64,000 nucleotides of DNA from Paracamarosporium sp. OC-R06-R3 (GCA_019828545.1 JACVRA010000461.1:1-64000); one strand, 5' to 3'; counted from the stretch's first letter, positions 1-11,563 are shown. Notes: generated by a model not told the origin, from the letters alone. A program made the numbers and translations.

Positions 1-131
1 CGACGTGCATTGACTGCCAAGACACGGTAGCGCCCAGCCAGGCTAGTGCATGTGCCCTCTCCGCCGAAAAATAATCTGAGCACCAGGCCTCGCGCATCCC
101 ACCATCGCAACATTGCTCTTCGGTTCCAGAC

Positions 132-831
132 ATGTCGGACGTAGACATGGACGGCGGCGTTTCGCTTGACACGGCATCGCCACCGAAAGCAGCCATGAGC
201 ATGACAGACTCGACCCTCGCGACAAGAAGGTGCATTCCTACCGCCCAGTCCACGCCTCGCTGCACACTTGCTGACATCGTGCAGGCCAGTCACAGTCGAC
301 AAGCCTACCCCATATACCTTTGACCTTGGGAACCTCCTCGCGAACGACCCGAATCCAGTAGCACGCGACGCCGACGAAGAAGCCCTCGCTTCCAACGCCC
401 GCGATGCTGCTCAAGCCCTGGTGAACCAGCTGCTCACCACGTGCGAGATCAAGTCTACCTCTGATGGAGTGCATCTTGTCCTTCCGCCCTGCACGACCCC
501 GCTGCCCCGCGAAAAGCCCATTCCTACCGAGAAACCGCCTACCAAGTGGGAGCTCTTCGCGAAGAAGAAAGGCATCACCAAGAACAAGAACGACAAGACC
601 AAGCTTGTTTACGACGAGGCGAGCGGCGAATGGGTTCCGAGGTGGGGCTACAAGGGCAAAAACAAGGAGGGCGACAACGAGTGGCTTGTTGAGGTGGATG
701 AGAAGAAGGAGAAGGCGACTGGAGAGGCGCATGATGCAAGGGCTGAGGGAAGGGCTGCCAGGAAGGAAAAAATCAAGAGAAACGAGAGGAAGCAGCGCGC
801 TAATGAGCGGAACGCTAGAAAGACTGGTTAG
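132..831 (+). CDS. RRS1: Ribosome biogenesis regulatory protein RRS1
   Basis: Exons 132..229 and 285..831, intron 55 nt, joined as AG|G so the protein reads MSDVDMDGG...TRRPVTVDKPTPYTFDLGNL. The core PVTVDKPTPYTFDLGNLLA, the LPREKPIPTEKPPTKWELFAKKKGI block, the YDEASGEWVPRWGYKG block and the basic KRNERKQRANERNARKTG tail are the conserved segments of the RRS1 family, in the family order, at about 214 residues (family about 200). RRS1 works in the nucleolus with RPF2 to bring 5S RNP into the pre-60S ribosome (family knowledge). The ATG at 132 is the only one in frame upstream of the intron that gives a full N-terminus. The start lies 131 bases from the window edge, so the promoter is mostly outside. 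Confidence 0.95.
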
Positions 832-1661
832 GGGGTTACAAAGCATCAGGCTCGAGAAGGATGGGATTGTGAGCGAGGGTTTCTCATGATGCATTGGGCG
901 GCGTTAGGGACATCTGGCGGCTTTGTGGCAATGGCGTATAAGGCTCAAAATGGCACTCGGTAAGGGTCCAGCGAACAGTAGAAGAAGAATCTTGACAATC
1001 GGCTGGTGTTTCCATTCCGTCGAAAGGAATGGTGTGCTTTTCGTGGTACTGGAACATCTATGGTACAGTAGACTGCAAACGAAGGATCTTATTTTTTTTT
1101 ACGATTCTTGCACTCATCTCACCACTTTCTCTATCGTGCTGCTTGTTATCAATTCGATTGACCTTGCTTCTCCTTCCCGAACTTCGCAATGATAGTTCCA
1201 GAGTAGTTGTGGTAGGAACTCGTAGTACTAAAGACGAATCTGCTGGTCCGTATAGGCCGTGCGGTCGTGATTTTACTCCGCGAACGGCGCTTGTTTTCGA
1301 GGATTGATTAATTTTGATTTTCGAGGCCATCATCTGCACCCCTCTCGAGAAGCTGCTTGCTACCTATTCTATATACGATCTGAACTAAACAAGCGTCGCA
1401 TCTCCAACTCCCTGCCGCATCACCCAGTCTTCTTTAGCCCCGTTAGCGAACCAACGGCGCCCCCCTTGTCTGTCCCACACCAAAAGTCAGAGCTTGCCCC
1501 ACCATGAAAAAAATAAAAACCATAAAAGTGTCTTGTCGTCTCATGACACCTCTCTTTCAGGCTTGCTGCAAAAATTGCATAAGATATATATTATAGATTG
1601 ACGGAAAAATCATCATCAATTCACTACAGTTTGTAGTGGATCGTGCCCCAACCTTCAAAAA
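832..1661. other. Intergenic, no gene seen
   Basis: Downstream of RRS1 up to the tRNA. Only short, low-quality open frames on both strands, with no family resemblance. Probably the 3' UTR of RRS1 followed by spacer. Confidence 0.6.
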
Positions 1662-1746
1662 GGTTGTGTAGTGTAGCGGTTATCACTCCGGATTCTGATC
1701 ATATCAGGACATTCCGGCAACCCCGGTTCGATTCCGGGCACGACCT
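1662..1746 (+). tRNA. tRNA-Gln (anticodon CTG) with a 13-nt intron
   Basis: The acceptor arm GGTTGTG (1662-1668) pairs with CACGACC (1739-1745), with T at 1746 as discriminator. The anticodon stem CCGGA/TCCGG is perfect only if 1699..1711 is removed; the loop is then TTCTGAT with anticodon CTG at 1695-1697. The intron sits one base 3' of the anticodon, the canonical place for eukaryotic nuclear tRNA introns. The T arm is CCCGG-TTCGATT-CCGGG. Mature length is about 72 nt, and a short T run follows, as expected for Pol III termination. It reads CAG codons. Confidence 0.93.
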
Positions 1747-3210
1747 CTTATTTTGCTGATTTTTGGTACTGGCGGAAGTGTCTGCAAGGAGCCGAAGCAG
1801 ACTTTTTGCTGAGGGTGGGGACGTGCGGGGTTTTGTAGCATAAGAACCTGATACTACGTTTGGTGCTTCTGCCTCGTATTAAATATGTTTTGCTTCTGTA
1901 CAAAATATGCAAGATACATGCAAAGTGAAAATACCATGTTATACTAACGAGTCGTTTGACTGGGCTCAAAGGAATTAATATTGACACTAAAGACATGCAA
2001 ATCTTAGGGGGGAACGCATAGAGATGCGACAACATTAAGCGTCTGAAAGAAATTCGGAGGAAGAGGTATGTCCTAGGGTATACATGGAGGGAGCAAGGCA
2101 AGATGTATTGGAGGAGAAGAAGATCATGCTTGAGGAATCGCAGTAGGATAGTATATATCTGACTTAGAAACTTCAATCTTCATCTCGGTCCCAAGCCTCG
2201 TGAATGATGCGATCCGGTCTTTCTGCTAGAGTAGTGCATTGTCGTCATCTTACCTCTATCAGGAGCTCCTAGACCTTTTTCACACGCACAAGACCGACAG
2301 GAAGTAGGATCTTGACCAGCTACCTAGCGCATTTCCAGGCAACTTCCTAAACACCTTCTAACCAATATCCTCATTCTTTCCATTGAACAACTGAACCCAT
2401 AAGGCACAGCAATATGTTGTAGGAGGATCTGTAGCACCAGGAGCCGGTGCTCGAATCCTGTCACCCAAGCGCTTATATTGTACCGTAATGCCCTGGGCGT
2501 GTTGTTATCACGTGTGCAGATTAAAACAAGACTAGCACCACGCTTGACCACTGCTTTCACCACGGCGAATGCATTGTGAAGGACTCTGTAGTGCAGGATT
2601 GGCAGAGAGTCCCCGCTTGGTGTGACTACACAGTTTTTTCGTTTAAAAACTTGGATCGAAAGCTATCTCGGATCTGATATCGGAGTTTTGGATGGTGGGA
2701 ATTGACGGGAGATTGTGACGCAAAACCCTGAAACGAGCGTCACCAGATGCCAATAGACTCTTGTTACCTTCTTAGAGCGCTTTGACACATTCTTCTTGCC
2801 GATTTAATATATAACAGAAAGCACAATGTGGCTGTTATGGTTTTGAGCGTCGATCACGACTACTCTTGTAATTAGCAGGCGCCCACGATCACGCTATTAT
2901 CAATCGGCGATTGGCTAACAAAAGAATGTCCATTAAACTTGTTTATCGTTTGAAGAACCAATACGGCAGGTATGTAGAGGACGTTTTCTCCCATCAGGGT
3001 GGTGGTTTACCCTGCCGGCGTGCCATTGGCCCAGCTAAAATGGCGATCACGGCCCGCCTCCACCCCCAGATTCTTAACCGCCCAGTTGGATAGGAGCCCA
3101 AGATGCATGAATCTCTCGCGATGCCTTCGCTTTTTGCCCTCTAACTTCGCTATGCGGATTTCGTATCGCAGCGCTACCTCTTCTATAGTTTAGTGTATAT
3201 ATGCGACGAC
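1747..3210. other. Intergenic, 1.4 kb, no gene seen
   Basis: A moderately AT-rich spacer between the tRNA and the MFS gene. Short open frames on both strands have no recognisable domain. A TATATATG stretch lies just before the MFS start (about 3196-3203) and may belong to its promoter or leader. Confidence 0.55.
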
Positions 3211-5212
3211 ATGGGACTCGGCATACTCGAGGATCACAAGCTGGAGCACGTCCCCGGTATGCAATTAGGGGTCTTCGCCGAAACATGCGGGGCAGCTAAC
3301 ATCGCATCGCAGGGACGGCGAACGTACTGGAAGACACGCAGAGGAGACAAGAAGAACAAGCTCAAACCCGTGATGCCAATCTCAAATACGACAAGACGGG
3401 AAAGATACTGCTCGTACCCCAACCTTCAGATGACCCAAATGACCCGCTTGTACGCGTCCAACATCCATTTCGAAAACATGATATGTAGATTCTTAGCTGC
3501 TGATGAATTCAACACAGAACTGGCCACTATGGCAGCGCGACCTCATCGTACTCATCCTCTCCCTCATGTCCGTCATCGCCGCCACGCTTTCCCCTCTCCT
3601 CGCAGCAGACACCGTCTCCCTCGCCATCTACTTCCAGCGCACCTTCACCGACATGGCCCTCTTAACTGGCTACCACCTCCTCGGCGTCGGTCTAGCAGGC
3701 TTTCTCTTTGTACCCTCCGCACGCATATGGGGAAAGCGACACATCTACCTGGTTGGTGCCATTACCGTTATCTTTAGCAGCGCGTGGGGCGGCGCAAACG
3801 GGAAGAACTACAAATCTCTCCTCTGGGCGCGGATATTTCAGGGCATTGGACTTGCGCCGTTCGAGGCCCTGGTCAATGCCAGTGTGGGCGACTTGTACTT
3901 TGTGCACGAGAGGGGTTTGAGGATGGCGCTGAGTAACCTCGCACTATTTGGAGGTGCGTTTTTTACGCCGGTATTGGTTGGCAAGATTGCAGCGGAGATA
4001 GGGTACGAGTGGACATTCTATTTCGTGGCCATCTTCACGGCGGCTATCTTACCGTTGCTGTTCTTCTTCTGTCCTGAGACAACGTACAAGAGAGAGCAGC
4101 GGTTCGATATTGATACTATGGGTAACCTAGTGGAGCACGCACCGCCGCCGATGTCTAAAGAAGCGGTGGTGGAGTCGTCGGCGGGAAACTCGGGTGAGCT
4201 GGACAGGGCCGGGAATGGTGCGAGCGTCGAGGGCACGAGGGATCATGAACAGGTCAGAACCAAAATCTCATGGAAGAGGAGTCTTTTCCCCTTCAACGGC
4301 CGCCATACAGATGAGCGTTACCTGCACCTCCTTCTGCGCCCCTTCCCGCTCTTTTTCCACCCCGGTATTCTCTGGGCTTGTCTCATCCAGGGAGCGCTTA
4401 TAGGTTGGACAGTTATGATAGGTGTTGTTCTCGCAGCTATCATGCTTGGTCCTCCGCTGTGGTTCGGCGAAGTTGAAACGGGTTACATGTACACGGGCGC
4501 TTTTGTTGGGGCGATCATCGGCTTCATCCTCTGCGGCCTTGTGTCGGACTGGTCTGCCAGATTCCTCACGCGCCTCAATCACGGCGTGTACGAGCCCGAG
4601 TTCCGGATGTTCCTTGTTCTTCCCCAGCTTGTGCTCGGGTGCGCAGGGCTATACGGATTTGGTTACACTGGTGGCAACCCGAACAAATATGGCTGGTTTT
4701 GGCCAGACTTCTTCTTTGCGCTGGAAGTGGCCGGTATGGTCTGCGGTGCTGTGGCTAGCGCGTTGTACATCGTTGATGCCCATCGTGAGTTGACCTCCCT
4801 TCTTAGCTACAGGACATCGAGGCTAACTCTGACAGGCGACATGTCTGTTGAGGGTTTCACCTGTCTGCTCGTCTTCAAGAACATCTTCTCGTTTGCGCTC
4901 ACATTCAAGGGCTTTGAGTGGATCCAGAGCGGCAAGGTGAAGCCTGTCTTCACAGCCGTTGCAAGCGTTCAGGTCGGCATCTGCATGTTAACAGTGCCAT
5001 TATGTAAGTCTCTTTCTGTACGTCAATAGAAAAAATGCTAATGCAGGATAGATGTTTTCGGAAAGAAGAGCCGTTCTTTCTTCCACCGTCATAACGTCTA
5101 CTTCCAGCTCACGGATGCGATTGCGGATAAGATTATGATACCTTTGGATTGGATCGCGAGTAAAGTCATCTTCTGGGATACAAACGCTATCGGGAAACTT
5201 CTTGGGGCTTGA
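3211..5212 (+). CDS. MFS transporter, 12 TM, C-terminal exon out of frame
   Basis: Exons 3211..3256, 3313..3449, 3518..4784, 4836..5003 and a displaced last exon 5047..5212. Exons 1-2 read MGLGILEDHKLEHVPGTANVL, then KILLVPQPSDDPNDPL, joining NWPLWQRDLI in exon 3, a typical N-terminus of ascomycete MFS permeases. About 12 membrane segments follow, with a long central loop (about residues 260-340) and the HRDMSVEGFTCLLVFKNIFSF segment near the end. The substrate cannot be told from sequence. The last intron (GTAAGT...GCAG) leaves a T that joins GA, giving an immediate TGA after about 539 residues. One base of shift would restore a cytosolic tail of about 55 residues containing VFGKKSRSFFHRHN. 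All membrane segments lie before the break, so the product may still work. The break could also be an assembly error. Confidence 0.85.
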
Positions 5213-6892
5213 GTGCTTTGGCGCGTCGCAGCAGCTTCCTTTAATCAATTAATGTAATATTCCAGTAGCGTAATTGATTGCAATTTCGATTACTATGTAT
5301 TCTTGAGTCGGTTTAAACAAATTCTCGAGAAGATGTGAGGAAAACTCAACCATGGCTCTTCATCACCACTTTTCTTTTTCCCCCAGTCTACGCATAGCCT
5401 TACTAGTTGCTATGCCTACAGTTCTAAACCTAAAACTCTCTCCTTTGATTCAAATGCTCCGATGAATAAGTACATCAATGCCTAGTTGATAATGCAGAAA
5501 ACTAAATCTAGTATAGAAGAAATTCTGATTCGTAAAATTTCTTCTAATAAGACCTAACCGCTGCTCACTGTAAACCCCTCATTCCCAATATATTGCCATT
5601 CCATTTCCATTCAAGATCCCATGGTTATTAAGGCTCGACCCCAGAAGGAAGGCGGTATCTCAGAAGACACAGAGTGCAACCCCACATGTTGGGAGCTTCG
5701 CACTGTATACCTTCTCGCTACGCGGCTATGGATGGATGTAAAGAGCGATGGAGCTGATGAACATGGGGAACCGGCATATACCAAATAGGATTCCATTTGA
5801 GGGTTCAATCTAATTTGTGACCAATTCTAACGCTTGCGGGAACGAGTGGTGACCCTGTTTTAGGAAGGAGATCCATATCAGAAAATGATTAAAACAGAAC
5901 GTCAAGTTGCATCTTACTAAAACCGGAAGCTTTAGTAAGGTCTAGCTTCAAGCTTACTAAATCTGAACCCAAAGAGTTAGATTGATTTAATGGTATGGAC
6001 TTTTACAGAGCACGATGGAGTAAATAGTTAATCAAGAGGATACCTACCAGGTAGTTTCTGGCGAAAAATAGGTAGTGAACGTAAGTTACCTACATCAGTC
6101 GCAGAGCTGCTTCGTTTTATGTCGGGTGTTAATGCCAGTGTACTAGCATCTAACGATGCGTATTGTTTAATCTGCAATACAACGCTGGATATATTTACAT
6201 ATGAGTTGGTTGTGGTACATGACCAAATCGATCAATATCAGGTGAGTGCCGACTTTATCTTCATCTATCCATCCTGCAGGTGTCTTGTCTTTAACGCGAT
6301 GGATGTATATGATCACATTGACGACGTATCCAGTAAAACAGCAATAAATGAGTATGACTAGTGAGATTAGAGCACATTATATCAATATGTAAGTAACTTG
6401 AAGGTGGATTTTAGGTTTCAGTAGACTCTGGAAGAGGCGTTTGTGTCCGCACATCTCGCTGAAAACCCAAGGCATCGAGACACTGATCGTTCACTGCAGA
6501 ACCTTCAGGATATGAAGTAGAGAACATATACATTCTCAAAGGTGTAAAATACGAATAACGGACTGACCCAAAGGTTGCAGTAAAGATTTCAGGGCAATCG
6601 CGCTGTTTTTCACATGAAGCTATAAATTCCGCGTTGCTGAGACAAGGTATACGGCGTTGGTAGTGATCTTATTAATAAAAGAGCTTGCGGATACTGTGCT
6701 AAGAGATAAAGACAGGAAAAGCGCACACGAACGATACAATAGGCTAGGACAGTGTTTGTGGTGAGTATGAAAAGGTTGAATTGAGCAGCCTACAGACTGC
6801 ATTGTAATGTCGCTACAATAAGACAAGGTATGTGGCCCCAGCTAAAGATCAAACTGTCTATTAAATGCTCTGAGTAAATGAATAAAACTCAC
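5213..6892. other. Intergenic, AT-rich, with decayed sequence
   Basis: Between the MFS gene and the 3' end of the ABC gene. It holds the decayed ABC copy listed separately (5351-5520) and a small perfect inverted repeat, CTTACTAAA at 5913-5921 with TTTAGTAAG at 5931-5939. The rest is AT-rich with short frames only and no intact gene. Confidence 0.6.
5351..5520 (-). pseudogene. Decayed copy of an ABC transporter 3' end
   Basis: This stretch aligns by eye with 6893-7065, the region coding for the last about 50 residues of the neighbouring ABC pump. Shared blocks include ATGCAGAA, AAGTACA.CAATGCC, TTGATTC.AA.GCTCC and AAACC.AAAACTC. Identity is roughly three quarters, and most differences are C/T or G/A transitions. 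No reading frame survives. It is a relic of either a local duplication or a related pump gene. The pattern looks like repeat-induced point mutation (RIP), but I have not computed RIP indices. How far the relic extends on the 5' side of the ancestral gene is unclear; I lose the alignment after about 5520. Confidence 0.65.
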
Positions 6893-9800
6893 TTATGGTT
6901 CTCTATCGCCGCTTTTCTGCTTTCCCTTACTCGTGAGTCCGCGCACAGCCTTCCCAACTGCTTTACCCACAGCTCCAAACCCAAAACTCCATCCCTTGAT
7001 TCGAACGCTCCAAATGAAGAAGTACACCAATGCCCAATTGCTGATGCAGAACGCCAAGAAGATGCCAAAGTCGCGCCACTTGTCACTAGCTTTAATGTTC
7101 AGCGTAGATAGATAGTCATTCCCTGAGGAATATGGGCAATACATGCAACCTGTCGTTGCATCAGGGTTCAACAAGTATCCCGGTGACTGGGATAAGAACC
7201 CGCCAGCGTATGAGCTGCATGTCTGGCCTGGCGGCGCATCGAACTGCGCGGTCTCACTCGACTGACACTCAACCGGAATCCCACGCAACGTCGCCGCCAA
7301 CACACCGCCAATCCAATAAGTTGAAGGGTTTATATAATACATCCAGTATCGCCAGAATACTGAGAGCTGTGAGTAGGGCCTCACGACGCCGTTGAACAGA
7401 GCGACCATGACGAAGAAAAACGGTAGCACGTTAGAGATGACAGTAAAGCTGGGCGCAAAAGCACAGATCCATTGGCCCCACGACGAGATAAACAGGAAGA
7501 ACAGCATTGTCATGAGGAATACGTAGCCTGCCGTTGAGCTGTCAGTGGGGAGCCCAGTCGGATAATACCAGAGGAGCCAGTAGAGGACGGAGGAAACAAT
7601 TGCGATAGGTATTTCGGCAACGACTTGGGCAGTCGTGAAGGCGAACCAGCCGTATATGCGAGAAGGGAGCTCGCGTGCTTGCCAGAGAGCCATATTGGTG
7701 TAGAACTTTGGCACGACGGCATTGACAATGGTGGGTGGGATGAGAAGAATCAAGAAGGCGGTGAACATGCGGTTTTGCATGTCGCCGATAGTGTTTCCCA
7801 GCATATAGAAAGTGAACCCGTTGAAGATACCGACAATGACGGCGACGAAGAGCTTGCCATAGAGATATGAGGGGTCGCGCCAATACTGAGTGAACACACG
7901 CTTTGTGAGCATGGTTGTCTGTAACCAGACAGGCGCCGCAAACTCGGTCGCGTCGTGCTTGTTCTCAGAAGCCTTCTGGCTACGCTCACTCTTAATTCGT
8001 TCAATATCCCTAAGCATCTCCTGGTTGTTAGATGATTTGGCCCATTCGTCGTTCCAATTAATTCTTGTACCATCTTTCCGTTTCACCGGCTTCGCAGCTG
8101 TCTCTAGGATGAACTCGGCGACATTCTTACTGGGAGGGCATTCGACACCGCGGTCGGCGAAGTATTTGATGACATCTTTCCCGTTTTCACCTACAGGACC
8201 AAAATAGAATGTGTTTCCGCCCGGGTTGAGTGCAAGAATCATATCGAATTGCTGGATCAGGACCGAGGACGGTTGATGTATGGTACAAATGATGGCCTGG
8301 CCAGCAGAGGAAAGCTTCTTTAGAAAGCGCACGATACTATAGGCCGAGTTTGAATCCAACCCGGAAGTAGGCTCGTCAAGGAAAAGAAGTAATGACGGTT
8401 TAGCTGCTAGCTCGACACCGATAGTCAACCGTTTCTTTTGCTCTACACCGAGGCTGGACACCAGAGCATCTTGGCTGTGCTGAAGTTCGAGAAGATCGAT
8501 AATCTTATCCACATAATCGAGCTTCTCTTGTCGGGGTACGCTACGGTCCTGGCGCAAAATTGCGGAGAACTCTAAAGCTTCTCGGATAGTTGCCGTACCG
8601 TCGTGGAGATCCATTTGTTCGCAAAAGCCTGTGCCACGCTGGAAGTCAACGTCCAAAGGCTTTCCATCCACAAGCATATCGCCTGAAACAACACCCATCT
8701 TCTGACGTTGCGACAGAGTGTTCAACAGCGTCGTCTTACCAGCACCAGAAGCCCCAACAAGTGCTACCATGAGCCCTGGTTTCGCATATCCATTAACGTT
8801 GTTGAGCAATTTCCGCTCGCCTCCCTGGTATGGAACAGTATATTCGACATTCTGCCATGTAAAAATGCTCTCGCTGCTGGAAATCTGCTCCAGAGCTTCT
8901 TCCTGCTGTTCTGCCGTAGTCTCGCCACTCCCAGAGCTTTCACCAGAGACAATCTTTTCTTCGTCAACAGGTGCTTGCTCAACAGCCTTCCGGGCACGCT
9001 TTGACTTCTTGAATATCAGCGCGCCGCCACCGGCTGAAGTGAACGAGAATGTCTCAGTAGCCCAGACAGTGACGGTGATGTAAAGCACCGTAAAAGCGAT
9101 CACTACAGCCCAGTTCCTCCACAAGTTGCTTCTCGAATAGTCGAAGCTTGTCGCCAGGTATGCAGTGCCAGGAACAGTCCGCGAGTTCGGTTGGGCGCCG
9201 GTTAACGAACAGGCTTGAAAAGCAGGGTCCACACCAGGGCCTTGGGGTACAAGCTGAGATGGCGAACAACCCATGACCCGATCAGCGAACTCATTTGATA
9301 TGACTCCTTCAAATGCGTATGAGATCGGGTTCAAGTAATAAAGCCAGCCAAACCAAATATATTGATTCAGTAGTTGTGGTTTGGGGATAACGTAACCGGT
9401 ATATACGATAAGCAAGTTCAGAGCAAGACCGGAAAATCGTACAGCATCGTCGATCGTAGGCGATAGGGAAGCGAACATCCGGTACAATGACGTGACGCAT
9501 ATCGTATTCGTGTATACGAAAAGTAAATAGATCCAAAACTTGGACGCGTCGACATCTAATTCAGTCATGAAATACATGATAAGGACGAACGGTACGACTT
9601 GGGCGAACAACAACGGGAAGTCCTGTAGGACTCGTGCGAGAGCAACAGCTGAAGGACGGTAAAACGCGTAGTCGTTATGACGTTTGACGATCGCTCGACC
9701 TGAGACAGCCTTCATGAGTTCGGAGAGTTGCAGCCAGCCCAAGAATAGAATGGAGAAGAAGAGGGCACCACCTCTGCTGAAAGCGCCAGAAGTATCTAAC

Positions 9801-11563
9801 GATTCTCCGTAAAACAAGCTGCCGACAATCAGGCCGTTGCTGATGATGATGAAAAACTTTGTCATGAGAGTGGTCTTGTCACCCCAGGTCAACCAGAGCT
9901 CTCGCTGTGTACAAGCCAACACTTGCTGAAAGAAGCTGACCGTGTAGGGTGACTTCTTTGATACCCGTTTACTCTTGCCCTCATGGACTGCACCCTCGAA
10001 CTCACGCGCATCAACGTAGTTTGACTGCTTGAGTTCCGCTTCATACGTGTCAACTTCTCGCAAGACCCGTTTATAGCTCTCCGACTGCCTGAACGCAGCT
10101 TCGAGGTCCTCTGGTGTCTTGGGTGCGCTATGCTCGTGGCCTTCACGAAATTGTCTCTCGCTTGGATCGGTAACGGCCGTTAAGAAATCAGCAGTAGTTT
10201 GTCGCTCTGGAGCTTTGAAACCTAGATCGAAGAAGTACTGCTTCGCTTCATTCGCTGGACCTTGATAGATGCATCGACCTTGATCAATCACCATGACTTT
10301 GTCCATGAGTTCGTAGATGCCTTCACCAGCCTGGTATAGCGTTACGAAAGTCGTCCGATTACTGATATCAGTCATGATACGAAGCGATTTTGCATAATCG
10401 AGCGCGGTGGAAGCATCCAGGCCTCGAGTGGAATTGTCCCAACAGACTACTGTGGACTTGGTAGCCAGAGTCTCGGCAATAGACACGCGTTTGCGTTCTC
10501 CTCCACTCACACCTCGCACGAACTCGTCACCAACGGGCGTATACTTTGTATGCGAGATGCCGAATATCTTCAGTAACGCTTCGAGAATGACAGGTATGTG
10601 GTCCCTATCCTTCTTTTTTGTTTTATTTAGGAGCGCAAAATATAGTGTCTGCCACACATTTAACTCCGCGAAGTGAACGTCATCCTCTGCATTATAATTA
10701 ACTTCTCCACGGAATTTCTTTTCTTGGTCCTTGGCGGATATACCGCCATACGAGACATCTCCGTCCACTGAAGCATAGCTGTCTCGGTCGTTTGCAATCG
10801 CTTTGAGGAAGGTGGAACATCCAGATCCTGGCCGACCAAGAACAAGCATCATTTCTCCGTCCTTGACAACACCTGAAAAGTCATTGATTAATGTTCGCGT
10901 CTGAGAATGGCGAGACAATTTCAATGCGGGTACAAAGCGAGATATGAGTTTGAATAGGTCAGGTCCGAAGGTACCGATGACTGCGTCCGGTAGCGTTCGC
11001 ACGAACGTCGATGTGCTTCCAACACCTTGTACCGTAAGGTTCTTCCACACCACCCCGACCTTCTTTGCAGACTGTCCGTCTTTCCGCTTCTCAAAATGGC
11101 CCTCTTTCATAAAAGCTCCCAGTTCGAAATCATCCTCTTTCTCAGCAGCGGCGGCGCCTATATCGCCAGGCTCCTCATCAATGTTGCTTTCCGACGGCGC
11201 CATCGACTGGCGCCGCTGTAGTCCGCTCTTGGTACTCCGTTGGCTCATCCGACTAAGCGTCTTCACCAAACCGTCCGGATGTTCTGAGGTTCGCGACTGT
11301 GTTCTCGACATGTTTGTTAACCTTTCTCGCAACACTGCAAATTCCTCGGCGGCCATTCGTGTATTGGGATGACCCGCGTCTCGCTCCCCCCAGGTTCCAC
11401 CGACATCTGCTCGATACTCATCTTCATCGGTTTCGCTAGCGTCACTGTCTTCTGGTGGTGTCTCAACCTCTTCTAGACGATCCGGATGGTGCTGTGCTTC
11501 ATTGTGCCAAGGGTTCCTTCGACTATCCTCAGTGTTGCTCCTGGTTAGACTCGTGCCCCACAT
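6893..11563 (-). CDS. PDR-type full-size ABC transporter (ABC-G), intronless
   Basis: A single open frame of 1556 residues with the fungal pleiotropic drug resistance layout (NBD-TMD)x2. NBD1 has a degenerate Walker A GRPGSGCST (residues 243-251), the signature VSGGERKR (352-359) and Walker B VVCWDN followed by STRGLD. NBD2 has the canonical Walker A GASGAGKTT (about 936), a degenerate signature LGVEQKKRLTIG (about 1038) and Walker B LLFLDEPTSGLD (about 1057). This asymmetry is typical of PDR pumps. Two six-helix membrane domains lie at about 545-800 and 1190-1530. The N-terminal about 160 residues are acidic and disordered. Expected at the plasma membrane, exporting hydrophobic toxins or azoles (family knowledge); the exact substrate is unknown. 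The ATG at 11563 is the first in frame. No frame break is seen, in contrast to the decayed copy next door. Confidence 0.95.
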   Translation of the reverse strand: MWGTSLTRSNTEDSRRNPWHNEAQHHPDRLEEVETPPEDSDASETDEDEYRADVGGTWGERDAGHPNTRMAAEEFAVLRERLTNMSRTQSRTSEHPDGLVKTLSRMSQRSTKSGLQRRQSMAPSESNIDEEPGDIGAAAAEKEDDFELGAFMKEGHFEKRKDGQSAKKVGVVWKNLTVQGVGSTSTFVRTLPDAVIGTFGPDLFKLISRFVPALKLSRHSQTRTLINDFSGVVKDGEMMLVLGRPGSGCSTFLKAIANDRDSYASVDGDVSYGGISAKDQEKKFRGEVNYNAEDDVHFAELNVWQTLYFALLNKTKKKDRDHIPVILEALLKIFGISHTKYTPVGDEFVRGVSGGERKRVSIAETLATKSTVVCWDNSTRGLDASTALDYAKSLRIMTDISNRTTFVTLYQAGEGIYELMDKVMVIDQGRCIYQGPANEAKQYFFDLGFKAPERQTTADFLTAVTDPSERQFREGHEHSAPKTPEDLEAAFRQSESYKRVLREVDTYEAELKQSNYVDAREFEGAVHEGKSKRVSKKSPYTVSFFQQVLACTQRELWLTWGDKTTLMTKFFIIISNGLIVGSLFYGESLDTSGAFSRGGALFFSILFLGWLQLSELMKAVSGRAIVKRHNDYAFYRPSAVALARVLQDFPLLFAQVVPFVLIMYFMTELDVDASKFWIYLLFVYTNTICVTSLYRMFASLSPTIDDAVRFSGLALNLLIVYTGYVIPKPQLLNQYIWFGWLYYLNPISYAFEGVISNEFADRVMGCSPSQLVPQGPGVDPAFQACSLTGAQPNSRTVPGTAYLATSFDYSRSNLWRNWAVVIAFTVLYITVTVWATETFSFTSAGGGALIFKKSKRARKAVEQAPVDEEKIVSGESSGSGETTAEQQEEALEQISSSESIFTWQNVEYTVPYQGGERKLLNNVNGYAKPGLMVALVGASGAGKTTLLNTLSQRQKMGVVSGDMLVDGKPLDVDFQRGTGFCEQMDLHDGTATIREALEFSAILRQDRSVPRQEKLDYVDKIIDLLELQHSQDALVSSLGVEQKKRLTIGVELAAKPSLLLFLDEPTSGLDSNSAYSIVRFLKKLSSAGQAIICTIHQPSSVLIQQFDMILALNPGGNTFYFGPVGENGKDVIKYFADRGVECPPSKNVAEFILETAAKPVKRKDGTRINWNDEWAKSSNNQEMLRDIERIKSERSQKASENKHDATEFAAPVWLQTTMLTKRVFTQYWRDPSYLYGKLFVAVIVGIFNGFTFYMLGNTIGDMQNRMFTAFLILLIPPTIVNAVVPKFYTNMALWQARELPSRIYGWFAFTTAQVVAEIPIAIVSSVLYWLLWYYPTGLPTDSSTAGYVFLMTMLFFLFISSWGQWICAFAPSFTVISNVLPFFFVMVALFNGVVRPYSQLSVFWRYWMYYINPSTYWIGGVLAATLRGIPVECQSSETAQFDAPPGQTCSSYAGGFLSQSPGYLLNPDATTGCMYCPYSSGNDYLSTLNIKASDKWRDFGIFLAFCISNWALVYFFIWSVRIKGWSFGFGAVGKAVGKAVRGLTSKGKQKSGDREP

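Noticed and set aside
2430..2500. GGTGCTCGAATCCTGTCACCC, resembling a tRNA B box
   Set aside because: No cloverleaf can be folded around it.
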